A stretch of 13,040 nt of DNA from Brachionus koreanus. Taxonomy: Eukaryota > Rotifera > Eurotatoria > Ploima > Brachionidae. The translations under genes and the position numbers were made by a program. A model generated the notes under the pieces. It had not been told where the DNA came from, did not search any database, and saw only the letters and a list, made by a program, of their open reading frames with translations. Of this stretch, positions 1 through 9,225 are shown piece by piece (within the stretch, counting starts at the first letter, position 1; every line of letters begins with the position of its first letter). The stretch spans positions 294,362 through 307,401 of the forward strand of contig PJRA01000216.1 of assembly GCA_016987375.1 (NCBI GenBank). Direction: 5' to 3'.

Positions 1-121
1 AACAATCATGAAAGAGCTCGCCGAAATGGGAATGACATGGGGAGAAGCAAGGGTGAAGGCAAAAGATCGACTTGAGTGGAAATCAAAAGTAATGACCCTA
101 TGCTCCACATGGAGTGAATAA
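1..121 (+). pseudogene. 3' end of an RTE-type LINE reverse transcriptase ORF (partial)
   Basis: The frame starting at base 2 is open from the window edge to a TAA at 119-121 and encodes about 39 residues. They include ELAEMGMTWGEA, then a basic stretch with KDRLEWKS, then a Cys-containing end (TLCSTWSE). This matches the conserved C-terminal tail of RTE/BovB-type non-LTR retrotransposon polyproteins, where a 'G-x-[ST]-W-x-E-A ... A-x-[DN]-R-x-x-W' block closes the protein. The enzyme would reverse-transcribe the element RNA at a nicked target. Only the tail is visible, so it cannot be judged whether the copy is intact upstream or 5'-truncated as most LINE copies are. Base composition is clearly richer in G+C than the spacer that follows. 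The family call rests on motif recall, not on a search. Confidence 0.7.
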
Positions 122-1860
122 AAAAAAATTTGGCATGCTAATTTTATATGGATTTCTAGATAAAGCAATTTTACTTAGTACTTATTATTTTTCTATGGTA
201 CCAAAAAAATTGGTGCATACATATAAAAGATATTATAAAATTTCAAAAAAAAAAATTTTTAAATTTTTAGGACCAAAGAATAAAAATAATCAATAAAAAA
301 ATTAATTAATCATATTGAGTTACATGCCAATATTGAACCTATAACCGTATGATAGTATTTTTCAGGTATTGTTTTTTATTTTTTATTTTTGAAAATTATT
401 CTCACACATATAACTTTTGAGACAGTCTCTTCACGAACAAATTGAGAACTAAACAAAACTATCAAAATTACCTGATGATTTAGGCTTAAAAGATAGGCAT
501 CTTTGTTTAAATATTCAATTATTTCGAAAATTAGATGAAATAATATCTGTGGGGAAAATTTTGAATTTTTTTGTGGAATTCAAGAAAAATTAGTGCAAGA
601 ATAAGAAATTTTATTGAAAAATAAAATTAGCCATTTATTTTTGATTCAAGTATCGCTTTTATGTATGGGAATAAAATAAATTTAAATATTAATTCCTTTA
701 ATGAAAACTTTTGATAAAGTAATGTCCCTTTTAAATCATTTTGAAAAAAAATTCTAGTTTAATGATGAATAATTTAACTAAGGATTTTTTAAACAAAAAT
801 GTATCTAAACTTAAGTGCTTTAGTTAAATGAAAACAATTTCAATTTGAAATTTCAAACCGTGTATTCGATCAAGATTTTTTGATTGATTTATTCATCGAC
901 TAATCAATTTAAAATTTAGTTTTATTTATTTATTTATTTAAAATAAATTTTGTACACATAAAGTTTAGTTATTTATATACTAATTAACACCTTAAAGCAG
1001 TTTTTTGCACAATATTATAAAAAATTCAATCAAAATTTTAATGATCAAACAGTAAATTTATTTATTAAGAATTAATTTCAAGTTTCCTTGTCAACACATA
1101 ACTAAGTAGAATAAAAAATTATTAAAATAATTGATTTCAATATTTAATGGTTTGAAATTTTGAAATTCTTTATTTTAGTGAAATTAAATAGCTAAAATAA
1201 AAAAAAAGAATTTATTTAAAAGTTAATGATTCCCATTATAAGATAAATGTCATTAATTTTTAAAAATTAAAAGAAAGAGCAAAATTGATTTAATTTTAGT
1301 AAGGGTTGTCCATAAACATAAACTTTTCAAATCAAGAATTTTTTATTGGGTTCTGAGTAAAAATTTCTTATTTCTTAAAATTAAATTAGAATAAAAATAA
1401 CAGATAAATTAACTCTTAAATTGTAAAAAAATTGTTGATTTAAATAGCAAGAAAATTGAATTGAAGATTAAAAATTTAAATTCTAATTTGATTTTCTCAA
1501 GGATTAGACAAAAAATATTTGAACAAGCTAAAAAAATATACATATAATTTAAAAAAATTAAATTTTCAAATAAAGTTTTAAACCTAACATCAATTTAAAT
1601 TAAATTTAAAAGAGAAAAATTTCAAATCATTAACATCACCTATTCACAAAAGAGAAAAAATTTGAATAAAAAGCTGAATAAAATCGATAGCCCATATTTT
1701 TAAGAATTACCCGCAATTATTAAATAAAAGTACACAAAAACTATGATCATTCTCAAAAAAAGCACCATTTTATGTAAAAAAAATTGATTGCTTTAAAACT
1801 ATTTAAATGTTTTAGAAAAATTAAAAAAAAAAATTATTTGTAAAAATAAAATTTACAATT
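122..1860. other. AT-rich spacer, no gene seen
   Basis: This stretch lies between the LINE tail and the stop codon of GT7 gene A. It is dominated by A/T homopolymers and short direct repeats, including five copies of TTTA at 921-940. The part next to 121 would hold the LINE 3' UTR, but I cannot see its end or a target-site duplication. The part next to 1860 must hold the 3' UTR of gene A (minus strand). The open stretch at 114-296 is Lys/Ile/Tyr-rich, starts on GTG and looks like chance. No tRNA, other RNA gene or conserved coding segment was recognised. Confidence 0.6.
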
Positions 1861-3348
1861 TTAGTTTTTAGGTAAGCCAACATCAACTAAAATATAAGTA
1901 AAAAGATTAAAATAACGATAATTAACTATAGAATATTTAACCGTATGAACACCATCAAAATATCTTAAAAATTTCGTCTTTTTGAGTAACTTGTATCGAT
2001 TGTCGTTTAAATTTTGAGGTTTATGTTTTATCATTTTGTATCTAGCCACAGTTGCGGGAGGCCTTTGAACTTCTAGTTTGGCTTGTTTGATCCTCTGACC
2101 AAAATCATCGTCTTAAGCATAAAAAATTTCTCATTAAAATTAAATGAATTTAGAAATTAAATAATTTTTGATAAAATTTTTTGAAAAAAGATATGAAATC
2201 TAAAAAAAAAATGATTGAATGTTAAAAATATATTTATATTATATTTGTTTAACATTTGAGAAAAGAATTGAAGTAAATGTTTTTAACTAACCTTCACCAC
2301 CCCATCCCCAATAAGAGTTCGAGTAACCATTAACCAGCTTATATTGGTCTGTGCGGATAGAAAGAACTCCTCCTACTAAAGTTTTATAAGGAAGTTTGTA
2401 TTCAAATTTGTCTATGGCAACACTAAGATGTCGGGGTCTGGACGTACATGTATAGACATTTCTTATGTCTTCAGGCACCAAATCAACATCATGAAAAATA
2501 ATGCAATCATATTTATCTACTTTGAGAGCTTCCAAATAGGCCGAGTTCATTACTCTGCCTTTGTTGAAGCTGACGTTCAATGGAATGGTTGGTTCAACAA
2601 CAAATATTCTGTAGTCAAGCAATTGATGCTGTAGAAACATGTGTAAATAGTTTGTTATAACTTTTAAATGAGGCAGTCTGTCTCTGAATGGAATAATGAT
2701 GGCTATTTTGAAGCGACTTTTGCATTCTCTGGGCTTCCAATGGCCGCCAAGTTCAATGTGTGCATAATCAACCAGATTAGTTGAATTTACCGGGATGGAT
2801 GTATTTAGCAGATTGATGTCGGTTGAGTTCCATAATTCTGAAAACTCTGAGCTTTCAATTTGGTCGGGCTTTGAATAATTTAGGTTTCTGATGTCCATGT
2901 TGAATTTTAAGTTGGCATTTGAATAAAATTCCACCAAGCCATTTAAACCAAACTCTTCCAAAACCTGATCAACTTTTATAGTATTATCTAATGAAAACTT
3001 ATTGAGTTTATTACTTTTACAATAATCAATTGGCCGATTTAAACTTTGATAAACATTATTTATTGATTTTTTAATAAGTTTAAATTCATTTTGAACAATA
3101 GAACCAAATTTAATCTCATTCTTAATTAACATATCATTGTTGTTTTGTTTTGGAGAATACTTGATCCTTCTTGTCTTTGGTTGAGATATAATTAAGACAA
3201 ATGTAAACAATGAAATTATAGTGTAAATTTTTAATTTTCTTTTTTGTAATAGAAAATTAGCTCTATTAAAGCCATTGACAAAATTTTTAGAATTTATCTT
3301 TATTTTTGAAATTAAAATTGAACCGGTCTGATTTTTGTAATTAAGCAT
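1861..3348 (-). CDS. Beta-1,4-galactosyltransferase family (GT7) protein, gene A; probable beta-1,4-N-acetylgalactosaminyltransferase
   Basis: Two exons, 3348-2292 and 2111-1861, join in frame (1057 + 251 = 1308 nt, 435 aa). The start is the first ATG after an in-frame TAA at 3375-3373 and sits in an AAAATG context. Seen: a Lys/Asn-rich cytosolic tail, one hydrophobic anchor at about residues 41-55 (type II Golgi topology), a stem with a lone Cys (C110), then the catalytic domain: IIIPFRDRLPHL (218-229), FHDVDLVP with metal-binding D287/D289, LVGGV (324-328), WGWGGEDDD (347-355) and KMIKH with presumed Mn ligands M379/H382. Known for the family: UDP-sugar transfer to GlcNAc in the Golgi lumen. 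Inferred: Leu324 replaces the donor-selecting Tyr of vertebrate beta4GalT1, favouring UDP-GalNAc and LacdiNAc products. There are four N-glycosylation sequons (N174, N182, N188, N258). No motif is missing. The spacing fits an intact gene, although its core is identical to that of gene B. Confidence 0.9.
2112..2291 (-). other. Intron of GT7 gene A (180 bp, phase 1)
   Basis: Read on the minus strand, the exon ends ...GGTGAAG and the intron begins GTTAGT at 2291. It ends ...CTTAAG at 2112, and coding resumes with AC GAT GAT TTT. The joined codon GAC is the first Asp of the WGWGGEDDD motif, which is a strong independent check on the junction. Without splicing, the frame stops 4-5 bases into the intron. 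Gene B has its intron at exactly the same codon and phase, so the intron predates the duplication. The two intron sequences are not recognisably similar. Confidence 0.9.
2290..2331. repeat. 42-bp patch identical to 6101-6142 (copy in gene A)
   Basis: A second, shorter identical patch lies at the same 3811 offset. It covers the codons for the N-G-Y-S-N-S-Y-W-G-W-G-G-E segment plus the GT of the splice donor. It is separated from the 431-bp tract by 70 bp with roughly 29 mismatches. It may be a second conversion patch or strong constraint on an acceptor-binding motif. Perfect identity at the synonymous sites favours conversion, but the patch is short. Confidence 0.75.
2402..2832. repeat. 431-bp tract identical to 6213-6643 (copy in gene A)
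   Basis: Line-by-line comparison with 6213-6643 at a constant offset of 3811 shows no difference that I can see. The tract encodes residues 173 to about 316 of gene A, from the W of ELWNST through the DVD motif to AIDKF. Directly outside it the two genes differ at many bases, silent positions included. The best explanation is gene conversion between the paralogues. It is not a separate mobile element, because it lies in frame inside the catalytic domain with homologous sequence on both sides. Confidence 0.9.
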
Positions 3349-4840
3349 TTTGGTAGAACTGGTAAAATAAATTTAAAAAAATCTAAAAAATATGATCATA
3401 GTAAGAAAATTTAACTATTAGTTTTTTAAAAATAAATAATTTTATTTTTATGATAAAATGGCAATCATGACAAAATGATTTAAATAAAAGTTATAAATGT
3501 GATACAAATTTTTATGATTTTCAATCTTAGGTTATGTAACTATTTACCAATGATCTGATTCTTAAAAGAAAAAATAATTAGAAAAATTTCATTCAAAAAA
3601 AAAAAATTTATCAAATGAACACATTAAAAATTTAAATCTAATTATTTTGAGATTTTTTATTTCCTTTATTTTTGGTAATTTGAATTTATTTAATTGCTTC
3701 GAAACATTAAAAACTAAATATCGATTGATTTAAATGCTTTTTCTTTTAAAGTTAAAATAAAATTTAAGTCTCAAATTTCTATGTAAATTTGAATCCAAAA
3801 TTCATGTTTTTTAATGGTTCAACGAGCCTTGAGTTTTTCCTAGTATTTTTAAATAAAATTCTAAACATTCTTTAAACAAGTAAATAAATTTGATGGTCAT
3901 TAATTTATGGCAAAATTATGCAATTAATACAAAATTCTTTTTAAATGAAAACTTGTTTTAATTAGTTGTTTAATTCTGTTGTTGAAAAAATAAGAGGTCG
4001 TGAAAATGACTTTTTTGTATAAAAATCATTAGAAAACATTTCTAAATCTCTCTTTACTTGAGACCATCTAAAAAAGATTAATATATATTTCATATTCGTA
4101 TATTTGATTCAAAGAAGATGAAATGATATTTAATTTTACGATATTCGAAAAATTTTGAAACACTTGTATAAAATATAAATGGCTTTTTTATCTCAACAAA
4201 TTTCAAGCTTTAAATCAAGAATAAACAAACTTGTAGGAGAAAAATTTTAAATAATTAATGTCAATCAAAAAGACTAGTTTGTGAAACATCACTATTAAAT
4301 TAAATAAAAACTGTTTGCTTAAGATTTTGATTTTTTAAAAGTGGTTATGTCACGAGATTACCTGAGCAGCAGACAACATTCAACTAAAAGATTGAATTAG
4401 CCTTTTTATTCATGGATTTTGGGAAGCTTCAAGATGAAAATACAAAAACAAATTTTAGCTTTTCTCAATTTTAATAATATTTTGTTTCTCTAATACTATT
4501 ATTTTGAGTTTTATTTTTTATTCTTGAGTACTTGATTTTTTGATTTATTTCGTTAAAAAAATTTTAGCTAAATTTAAATTATCGGATTTTAAATTCATCA
4601 TGTATATAAATAAAATTACCCTTGCTAATTTTAAATAAAAATTTACATCATTAATGTAAATCTGTGCTGATTAAATGGAATTTTAGCAATATATTTTACG
4701 ATTGACGTTCAAAATTTAGTTCGAAAATAAAAAATAAAATTAAAATTTTTGAAATTTTGGTACTCTTTCCTAATTATTGCAAAAAAGGCAGCTACTCGTT
4801 AATTATTTTGAGGATTGTGAAAATTTACTTAAAGTAAGTA
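3349..4840. other. AT-rich spacer between the two GT7 genes, no gene seen
   Basis: This contains the 5' flank of gene A (start at 3348). In-frame stops lie within 30 bp upstream of that start. No TATA box or initiator can be singled out in such AT-rich sequence. A slightly less AT-biased patch at about 4340-4440 has no open frame of note on either strand. It shows no similarity to the 5' flank of gene B, so the duplication is either old or did not include promoter sequence. Confidence 0.55.
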
Positions 4841-4889
4841 GTGTTCAAGATTGATTTTACAAATTCAATAGTGCAGAAAGCTTCAGAGG

Positions 4890-5041
4890 AAGAAAAAATC
4901 AAGAAAACCATCCATTTTGATCAGAATGCTCTGTATACGATTTTTGAGAGCAACTCCAAACTTAGCACTCGCCAATTATCTAAGGGCCTTTACACATCAC
5001 AATCTTGTGAGCTTAATTTGATTAACAAAGCTAAATTATGA
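4890..5041 (+). pseudogene. Possible Tc1/mariner-type transposase helix-turn-helix remnant
   Basis: An open frame ends at a TGA at 5039-5041. Its last ~42 residues include ALYTIFESNSKLSTRQLSKG, followed by TSQSCELNLINKAKL. The pattern 'ES(N/D)(P)xxSTR(E/Q)L(A/S) ... (T/V)SQSxV ... L...KL' is that of the second helix-turn-helix in the N-terminal DNA-binding region of mariner-like transposases. No catalytic DDD/E domain follows, and I see no terminal inverted repeats around it. The frame opens further upstream (GTG at 4841) without recognisable content. This is probably a decayed fragment inserted 3' of GT7 gene B. A chance ORF is the main alternative, since the match is short and recalled rather than searched. 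Confidence 0.4.
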
Positions 5042-5398
5042 TAACAGAAATCAATTTTTGGACGCATCTCAATTATTCAAAATTTGATTTTTAAAAATTT
5101 TAAGAAAAAATTATTTTTTTTAGAAAAATTAAGTTATTTATTTGATAATTTGGTTCAAAAAATAAAAAGAAATTGTTAAATTTTTATAAATTATATTTTT
5201 ACAAGAAATTCTAAGATAATTGACAAAGAAATCTAAAAATTTTTTGACATAAAGGTTTAAATTCGGAAAAATTTGGACAAATTATTGACAAAAAAAATAA
5301 ATTATGGACTAGTTGAAACATAACCGGCTAACGGCGTTTTTCGTTTTCGTAATTGAGATAACTTATCATCATGGAATGTTGGTAATTTTCTAATAAAA
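5042..5398. other. 3' flank of GT7 gene B
   Basis: AT-rich sequence directly downstream (minus strand) of gene B's stop. A minus-strand AATAAA at 5142-5137, about 257 nt past the stop, is a candidate polyadenylation signal. Such hexamers are expected by chance here, so the support is weak. A small G+C-containing patch at about 5320-5352 lies within the presumed 3' UTR and has no recognisable function. Confidence 0.35.
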
Positions 5399-7195
5399 CT
5401 ATTTTGGCATGCCAACATCAATCAGGATGTATGTAAACAAATTGAAATTTTTATTTTCAACTATTTTGTATTGAACATTGTTTAAGCCGTCATTTTTTTG
5501 CATTCTAGAAGTTCGGCGCAGAAGCTTAAATCGGTCTTTGTTCATTTTCTGCGGCTTGTGCCTCATCATTTTGTACCTGGCTATTTGTTTCGGTGGCCTT
5601 TCTAGCAATAATTTCATTCGCGTTAAACGATTCGCAAAGTCATCATCTTAAATGAGAAAATAATCAATTAAAATTAAATTAATTGTGCGCAATTTCAAGC
5701 TTCCTAAAATTGAAATTTTTTTTTTAAATTAAATTTTCTGCATGGCTAATTTTGAATGTTAAAGAATAAATTAACTTTTTTAAAAAAACCTGATCAATTA
5801 AAATAAAAGTTGGAAAATAATTAGAAAAAAATATTTTTAAATAGAAAATTATTTTTAATTATTTTCGTCTGAAATTGAAAAATATATTTTTCAAAATTTG
5901 AGAAATAACCACTTTAAAAACTAGAATTAAAGTTAAAAATATAAAAATAAATTTAAAGGTGAACAAGTAGGCTAAATGACTGAATATTCAAAATTTGACA
6001 AATATTCAAAAAAGAATGATGATAAGAAATAAAAAAAAAATTTCTTGGTTTAACAAATGAGATAAGAATTTAAAAAAAAAAGATGTCTTAAATCTATCTT
6101 ACCTTCACCACCCCATCCCCAATAAGAGTTCGAGTAACCATTTGAAAATTGATATTGATCGGAACGGATGGACAGAACTCCTCCGACAAGATAACTATAT
6201 GGCAAAACATAATCAAATTTGTCTATGGCAACACTAAGATGTCGGGGTCTGGACGTACATGTATAGACATTTCTTATGTCTTCAGGCACCAAATCAACAT
6301 CATGAAAAATAATGCAATCATATTTATCTACTTTGAGAGCTTCCAAATAGGCCGAGTTCATTACTCTGCCTTTGTTGAAGCTGACGTTCAATGGAATGGT
6401 TGGTTCAACAACAAATATTCTGTAGTCAAGCAATTGATGCTGTAGAAACATGTGTAAATAGTTTGTTATAACTTTTAAATGAGGCAGTCTGTCTCTGAAT
6501 GGAATAATGATGGCTATTTTGAAGCGACTTTTGCATTCTCTGGGCTTCCAATGGCCGCCAAGTTCAATGTGTGCATAATCAACCAGATTAGTTGAATTTA
6601 CCGGGATGGATGTATTTAGCAGATTGATGTCGGTTGAGTTCCAGAGCTCAGTTTCTTCATATGTAGAATTGTAACTAGCATTTTTGGGCTTATAAAACTC
6701 GACCAAATCGGACACGTTCAACTCGCTCAAAGTTTCCTCTACATCAATTGGCCCTGTGAGGTTATTTACTGATGAATGAGTGCAAAAGTCAAGAGGTTCC
6801 CGCGCAGAAACAAACACTTCTTTTACAGCACGTTTAATCCTATAGAACTCGTCATACATTTCATTGAATTTGAGGTTTGGATTGGCTGATTCATCTTTAA
6901 TGTCTTTCAAATAAAGCTTTTTATACACAACAGATCTTCTTTGCAATATGTTATTCCAGTTAAAAAGACATAAAATTGAGATCAAAGAAGCAATCAATAC
7001 AAATTTTTTGAAAGAGCGAATGTAATACACTTTCATTGATGCAGATTGTTCTAGCAGAGATTGGTCATACTTTGCAGGATTGTCAGATGTGTCCAAGTCT
7101 ATGCTGGATATTGTCCCCAAGTCCAAAAAGGTACTTTCGCTCTCGAGTGTTTCAGCTATTGGCGAGGAAAGTCTTTTCTTGACTGAATCATTCAT
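5399..7195 (-). CDS. Beta-1,4-galactosyltransferase family (GT7) protein, gene B; probable beta-1,4-N-acetylgalactosaminyltransferase
   Basis: Two exons, 7195-6103 and 5646-5399, join in frame (1093 + 248 = 1341 nt, 446 aa). ATG 7195 lies in an AAAATG context after an in-frame TAA near 7249; M54 is a possible alternative start. Seen: an acidic, Ser-rich cytosolic tail, a hydrophobic anchor at about residues 65-79 after a basic stretch, a stem with C138, then IIIPFRDRLPHL (229-240), FHDVDLVP with D299/D301, LVGGV (336-340), WGWGGEDDD (359-367) and KMMRH with presumed Mn ligands M391/H394. The predicted role is the same as for gene A: Golgi UDP-sugar transfer to terminal GlcNAc, with Leu336 at the specificity position suggesting GalNAc. 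Tail, anchor and most of the stem are unlike gene A; exon 2 matches it at about half its residues (43 of 82 by eye). Residues 185 to about 328 are identical. It lies upstream of gene A on the same strand, with about 2 kb between the coding regions. Confidence 0.9.
5647..6102 (-). other. Intron of GT7 gene B (456 bp, phase 1)
   Basis: On the minus strand the donor is GAAG|GTAAGA at 6102. The acceptor is ...TTTAAG|ATGATGAC, with the AG at 5648-5647. Splicing rebuilds the Asp codon GAT of WGWGGEDDD. Unspliced reading adds about 17 unrelated residues before a stop at 6050. Position and phase match the intron of gene A, but this one is 2.5 times longer and shows no visible sequence similarity to it. 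Confidence 0.9.
6101..6142. repeat. 42-bp patch identical to 2290-2331 (copy in gene B)
   Basis: Partner of the short identical patch in gene A. It covers the end of exon 1 (the WGWGGE codons and the preceding NGYSNSY) and the first two intron bases. Beyond the GT of the donor the sequences diverge at once. Confidence 0.75.
6213..6643. repeat. 431-bp tract identical to 2402-2832 (copy in gene B)
   Basis: Partner of the long identical tract in gene A. The boundaries are abrupt on both sides: T versus A at 6212 (2401 in gene A), and G versus T at 6644 (2833 in gene A). Both reading frames stay in register with no indel between 6101 and 6643. The direction of any conversion cannot be told from two copies alone. 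Confidence 0.9.
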
Positions 7196-8798
7196 TTTTA
7201 AATTAAAAATTTTTAATTCAACAAAAAATGAATAATAAAAGCAAGCTTAGAGATTCATCATCATTTGAAAAAAAATTTCTTTCTTTCAATTTGTTTAGAT
7301 AACAAAGTCCTAAGAGTTTTGCATAAGTTTCGACTTAAAATAACATAAAAATATGAATATTTTACGTGTAGATATTTTTATTCGAATCTTCTAATTTTCA
7401 ATCTCTTGAAAGAAAAAACTTAAAATTATACTTAATTACCAGTGCTTTTTGCTCTAAATTAATGATGTTAAACTTAAAACAATTTATCTTGTATATTTCC
7501 TTAAAAAGATTGCTTCATTGGCCTTTTGCTTCAAAAATTTTTGACTAACGACTTAAAGATTTATTTAAAAAATGGTTGATTACAGTTTGTTTCTCTATAA
7601 TAGAAACTGAAAATTAGGTCTTTACATGATTAAAACAAAATTTTGATATTTTTAATGTTAATATTTTAATATCAAAAATGTAAATATAATTATTGGAAGA
7701 AGATAAGTAAAGTAAATTATTAAGGTTGCACCATATCGGTTTTAAGATAAAAAAATATTGAAATTCAAATCAATTTTAGAAATAAACATCATTGTTAAAT
7801 TACAGAACCAAAATTTCAATTTTAATAGATATAATTCAGATATTGGGTCTTGAAAATTTTGCTGAATAATTTGCTAAGAAACAGTTAAGAAAAAATTTTA
7901 TTGAATTTAAAAAAAAAAATAGAAAAAAAAAGTTTAATCATGAAATAGTTTGAGATATTAGACAAAAATGGGTACTATAGAGCAAATAGTTTTCAAAAAT
8001 TAAACTTTTTAACTTTGAATGATTCAAAATTCAATCTTTTATTTATTTATTATTTCAGTGAACGCTTCTTAGGCGATGAAAAAAAAAAAAAGTAAAAATG
8101 CAAATAATTGTTGCTTAGTTCACTCTGATAAACTTTGTAAAATTTTGATTTTTTTATTACTTGATAAATTATCTTTCAATATCTCTCATATTTGAATCAT
8201 TGTTTTTAACTTCTCATTTTCTTATTTTAGAATAAACAATTTAATCAAGACACACTTAAAAAAATTTAGATACTGTGAAATAGAAAAAAAATTACTTAGA
8301 TAAAAAAAATCAACAATAAACAATGTGTTCTTGATTTTAAACAGATTTTAACGCATAGATTTAATAAATGTTTTTCATTAAGTGTTTCGTTTCTTTTTTA
8401 GAATTAAGCTTAAAATACTTGGTATACAAAATTGTTAGACTGAAAAATTAGAAAAATCTCATCAAACTTAGATACAAAAATATGTTATGTAACGAAATAA
8501 ATAAAATAACGAATATCTTTTGTTCAAATAGCAAAAGTAGAGATTCTATTTCGTTTTGTATTTAAAAATAATTCAGAAAAAATATACAATAACTTAATCA
8601 GGTTTTTTCTTTCAATCTAATTTATTTTAAATCTCTAATGTCTAGATATTGGATAACTTATTCATCTGACACTTAAGGATATATTAATATTAATATATAA
8701 GTATTTGAAACAATCAAAAAAACCTTTAAATTTTTGCAAATCGATATTTTTAGTGCACACTTTTAATTTAATTTTTTAAAAGAAACAATAAAATTGAT

Positions 8799-8854
8799 TC
8801 AAAACTATTTAGGAATTTACCTTTATTGAATTTTTTTTTTATAAATAGTTTTGA
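8799..8854. repeat. Inverted repeat, 13-bp perfect arms
   Basis: TCAAAACTATTTA at 8799-8811 is the exact reverse complement of TAAATAGTTTTGA at 8842-8854, around a 30-base AT-rich spacer that includes a run of ten T. Mixed-base arms of this length are less expected than simple A/T pairing. It could be a tiny remnant of an inverted-repeat element or simply a hairpin. No flanking target duplication is evident, and the stem is too short for a typical microRNA precursor. Confidence 0.5.
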
Positions 8855-9183
8855 CTAAGAAAATAAAAACAATAATCACAAATATCTAAATCTTGTGACA
8901 AATATTATTCACTGCTTTAACATTTAAATTTGCGTTGAGATAATTTTTTTTCAATAAAAAATTAAAAACGTGACTATTTTAATGAACTAAAAGAAAAAAA
9001 CATTAATTCGTCACACTAGATCAAATTTAATTCTAGCGAAAATAAAAATATTTGTTTTATAAAATAATTTTTTTTGAATAAATAATTAAATTTTTTATAA
9101 AAAATAACTAAACATCAAATGATGATTGATGAAGCTTTAGATGAAATTTGACAAATCTTAACAATATTTAAAATTAATCACAC

Positions 9184-9225
9184 ATGTTGCTTTTCTTTTG
9201 TTATTTAGGAAAAAAAAAGCAACAT
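9184..9225. repeat. Hairpin, 11-bp perfect stem extendable to 16 with one mismatch
   Basis: ATGTTGCTTTT at 9184-9194 pairs perfectly with AAAAGCAACAT at 9215-9225. One C/A mismatch and four more T-A pairs extend the stem to 9199/9210, closing a 10-base loop. The GTTGC/GCAAC core makes it more than simple A/T pairing. The function is unknown. It is compact enough to be a structured RNA or terminator-like hairpin, but nothing around it supports transcription. Confidence 0.5.

Noticed and set aside
114..296. 60-codon open frame after the LINE tail
   Set aside because: It starts on GTG, overlaps the real LINE frame, and is Lys/Ile/Phe/Tyr-rich as expected from A/T runs. It has no domain.
921..940. 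TTTA x5 run as a possible LINE 3' terminal repeat
   Set aside because: It is about 800 bp from the LINE stop in sequence full of similar A/T runs, so a simple microsatellite is sufficient.
2428..2634. Open frame on the plus strand inside GT7 gene A
   Set aside because: It is antisense to the conserved catalytic core. It recurs identically at 6149-6445 only because the two genes share the converted tract.
5137..5142. Minus-strand AATAAA as a firm polyadenylation site for GT7 gene B
   Set aside because: The position is plausible, but the hexamer is too frequent in this composition to list as a separate feature without transcript data.
6149..6445. 98-codon open frame on the plus strand inside GT7 gene B
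   Set aside because: Shadow of the minus-strand coding exon; no recognisable protein features and no independent support.
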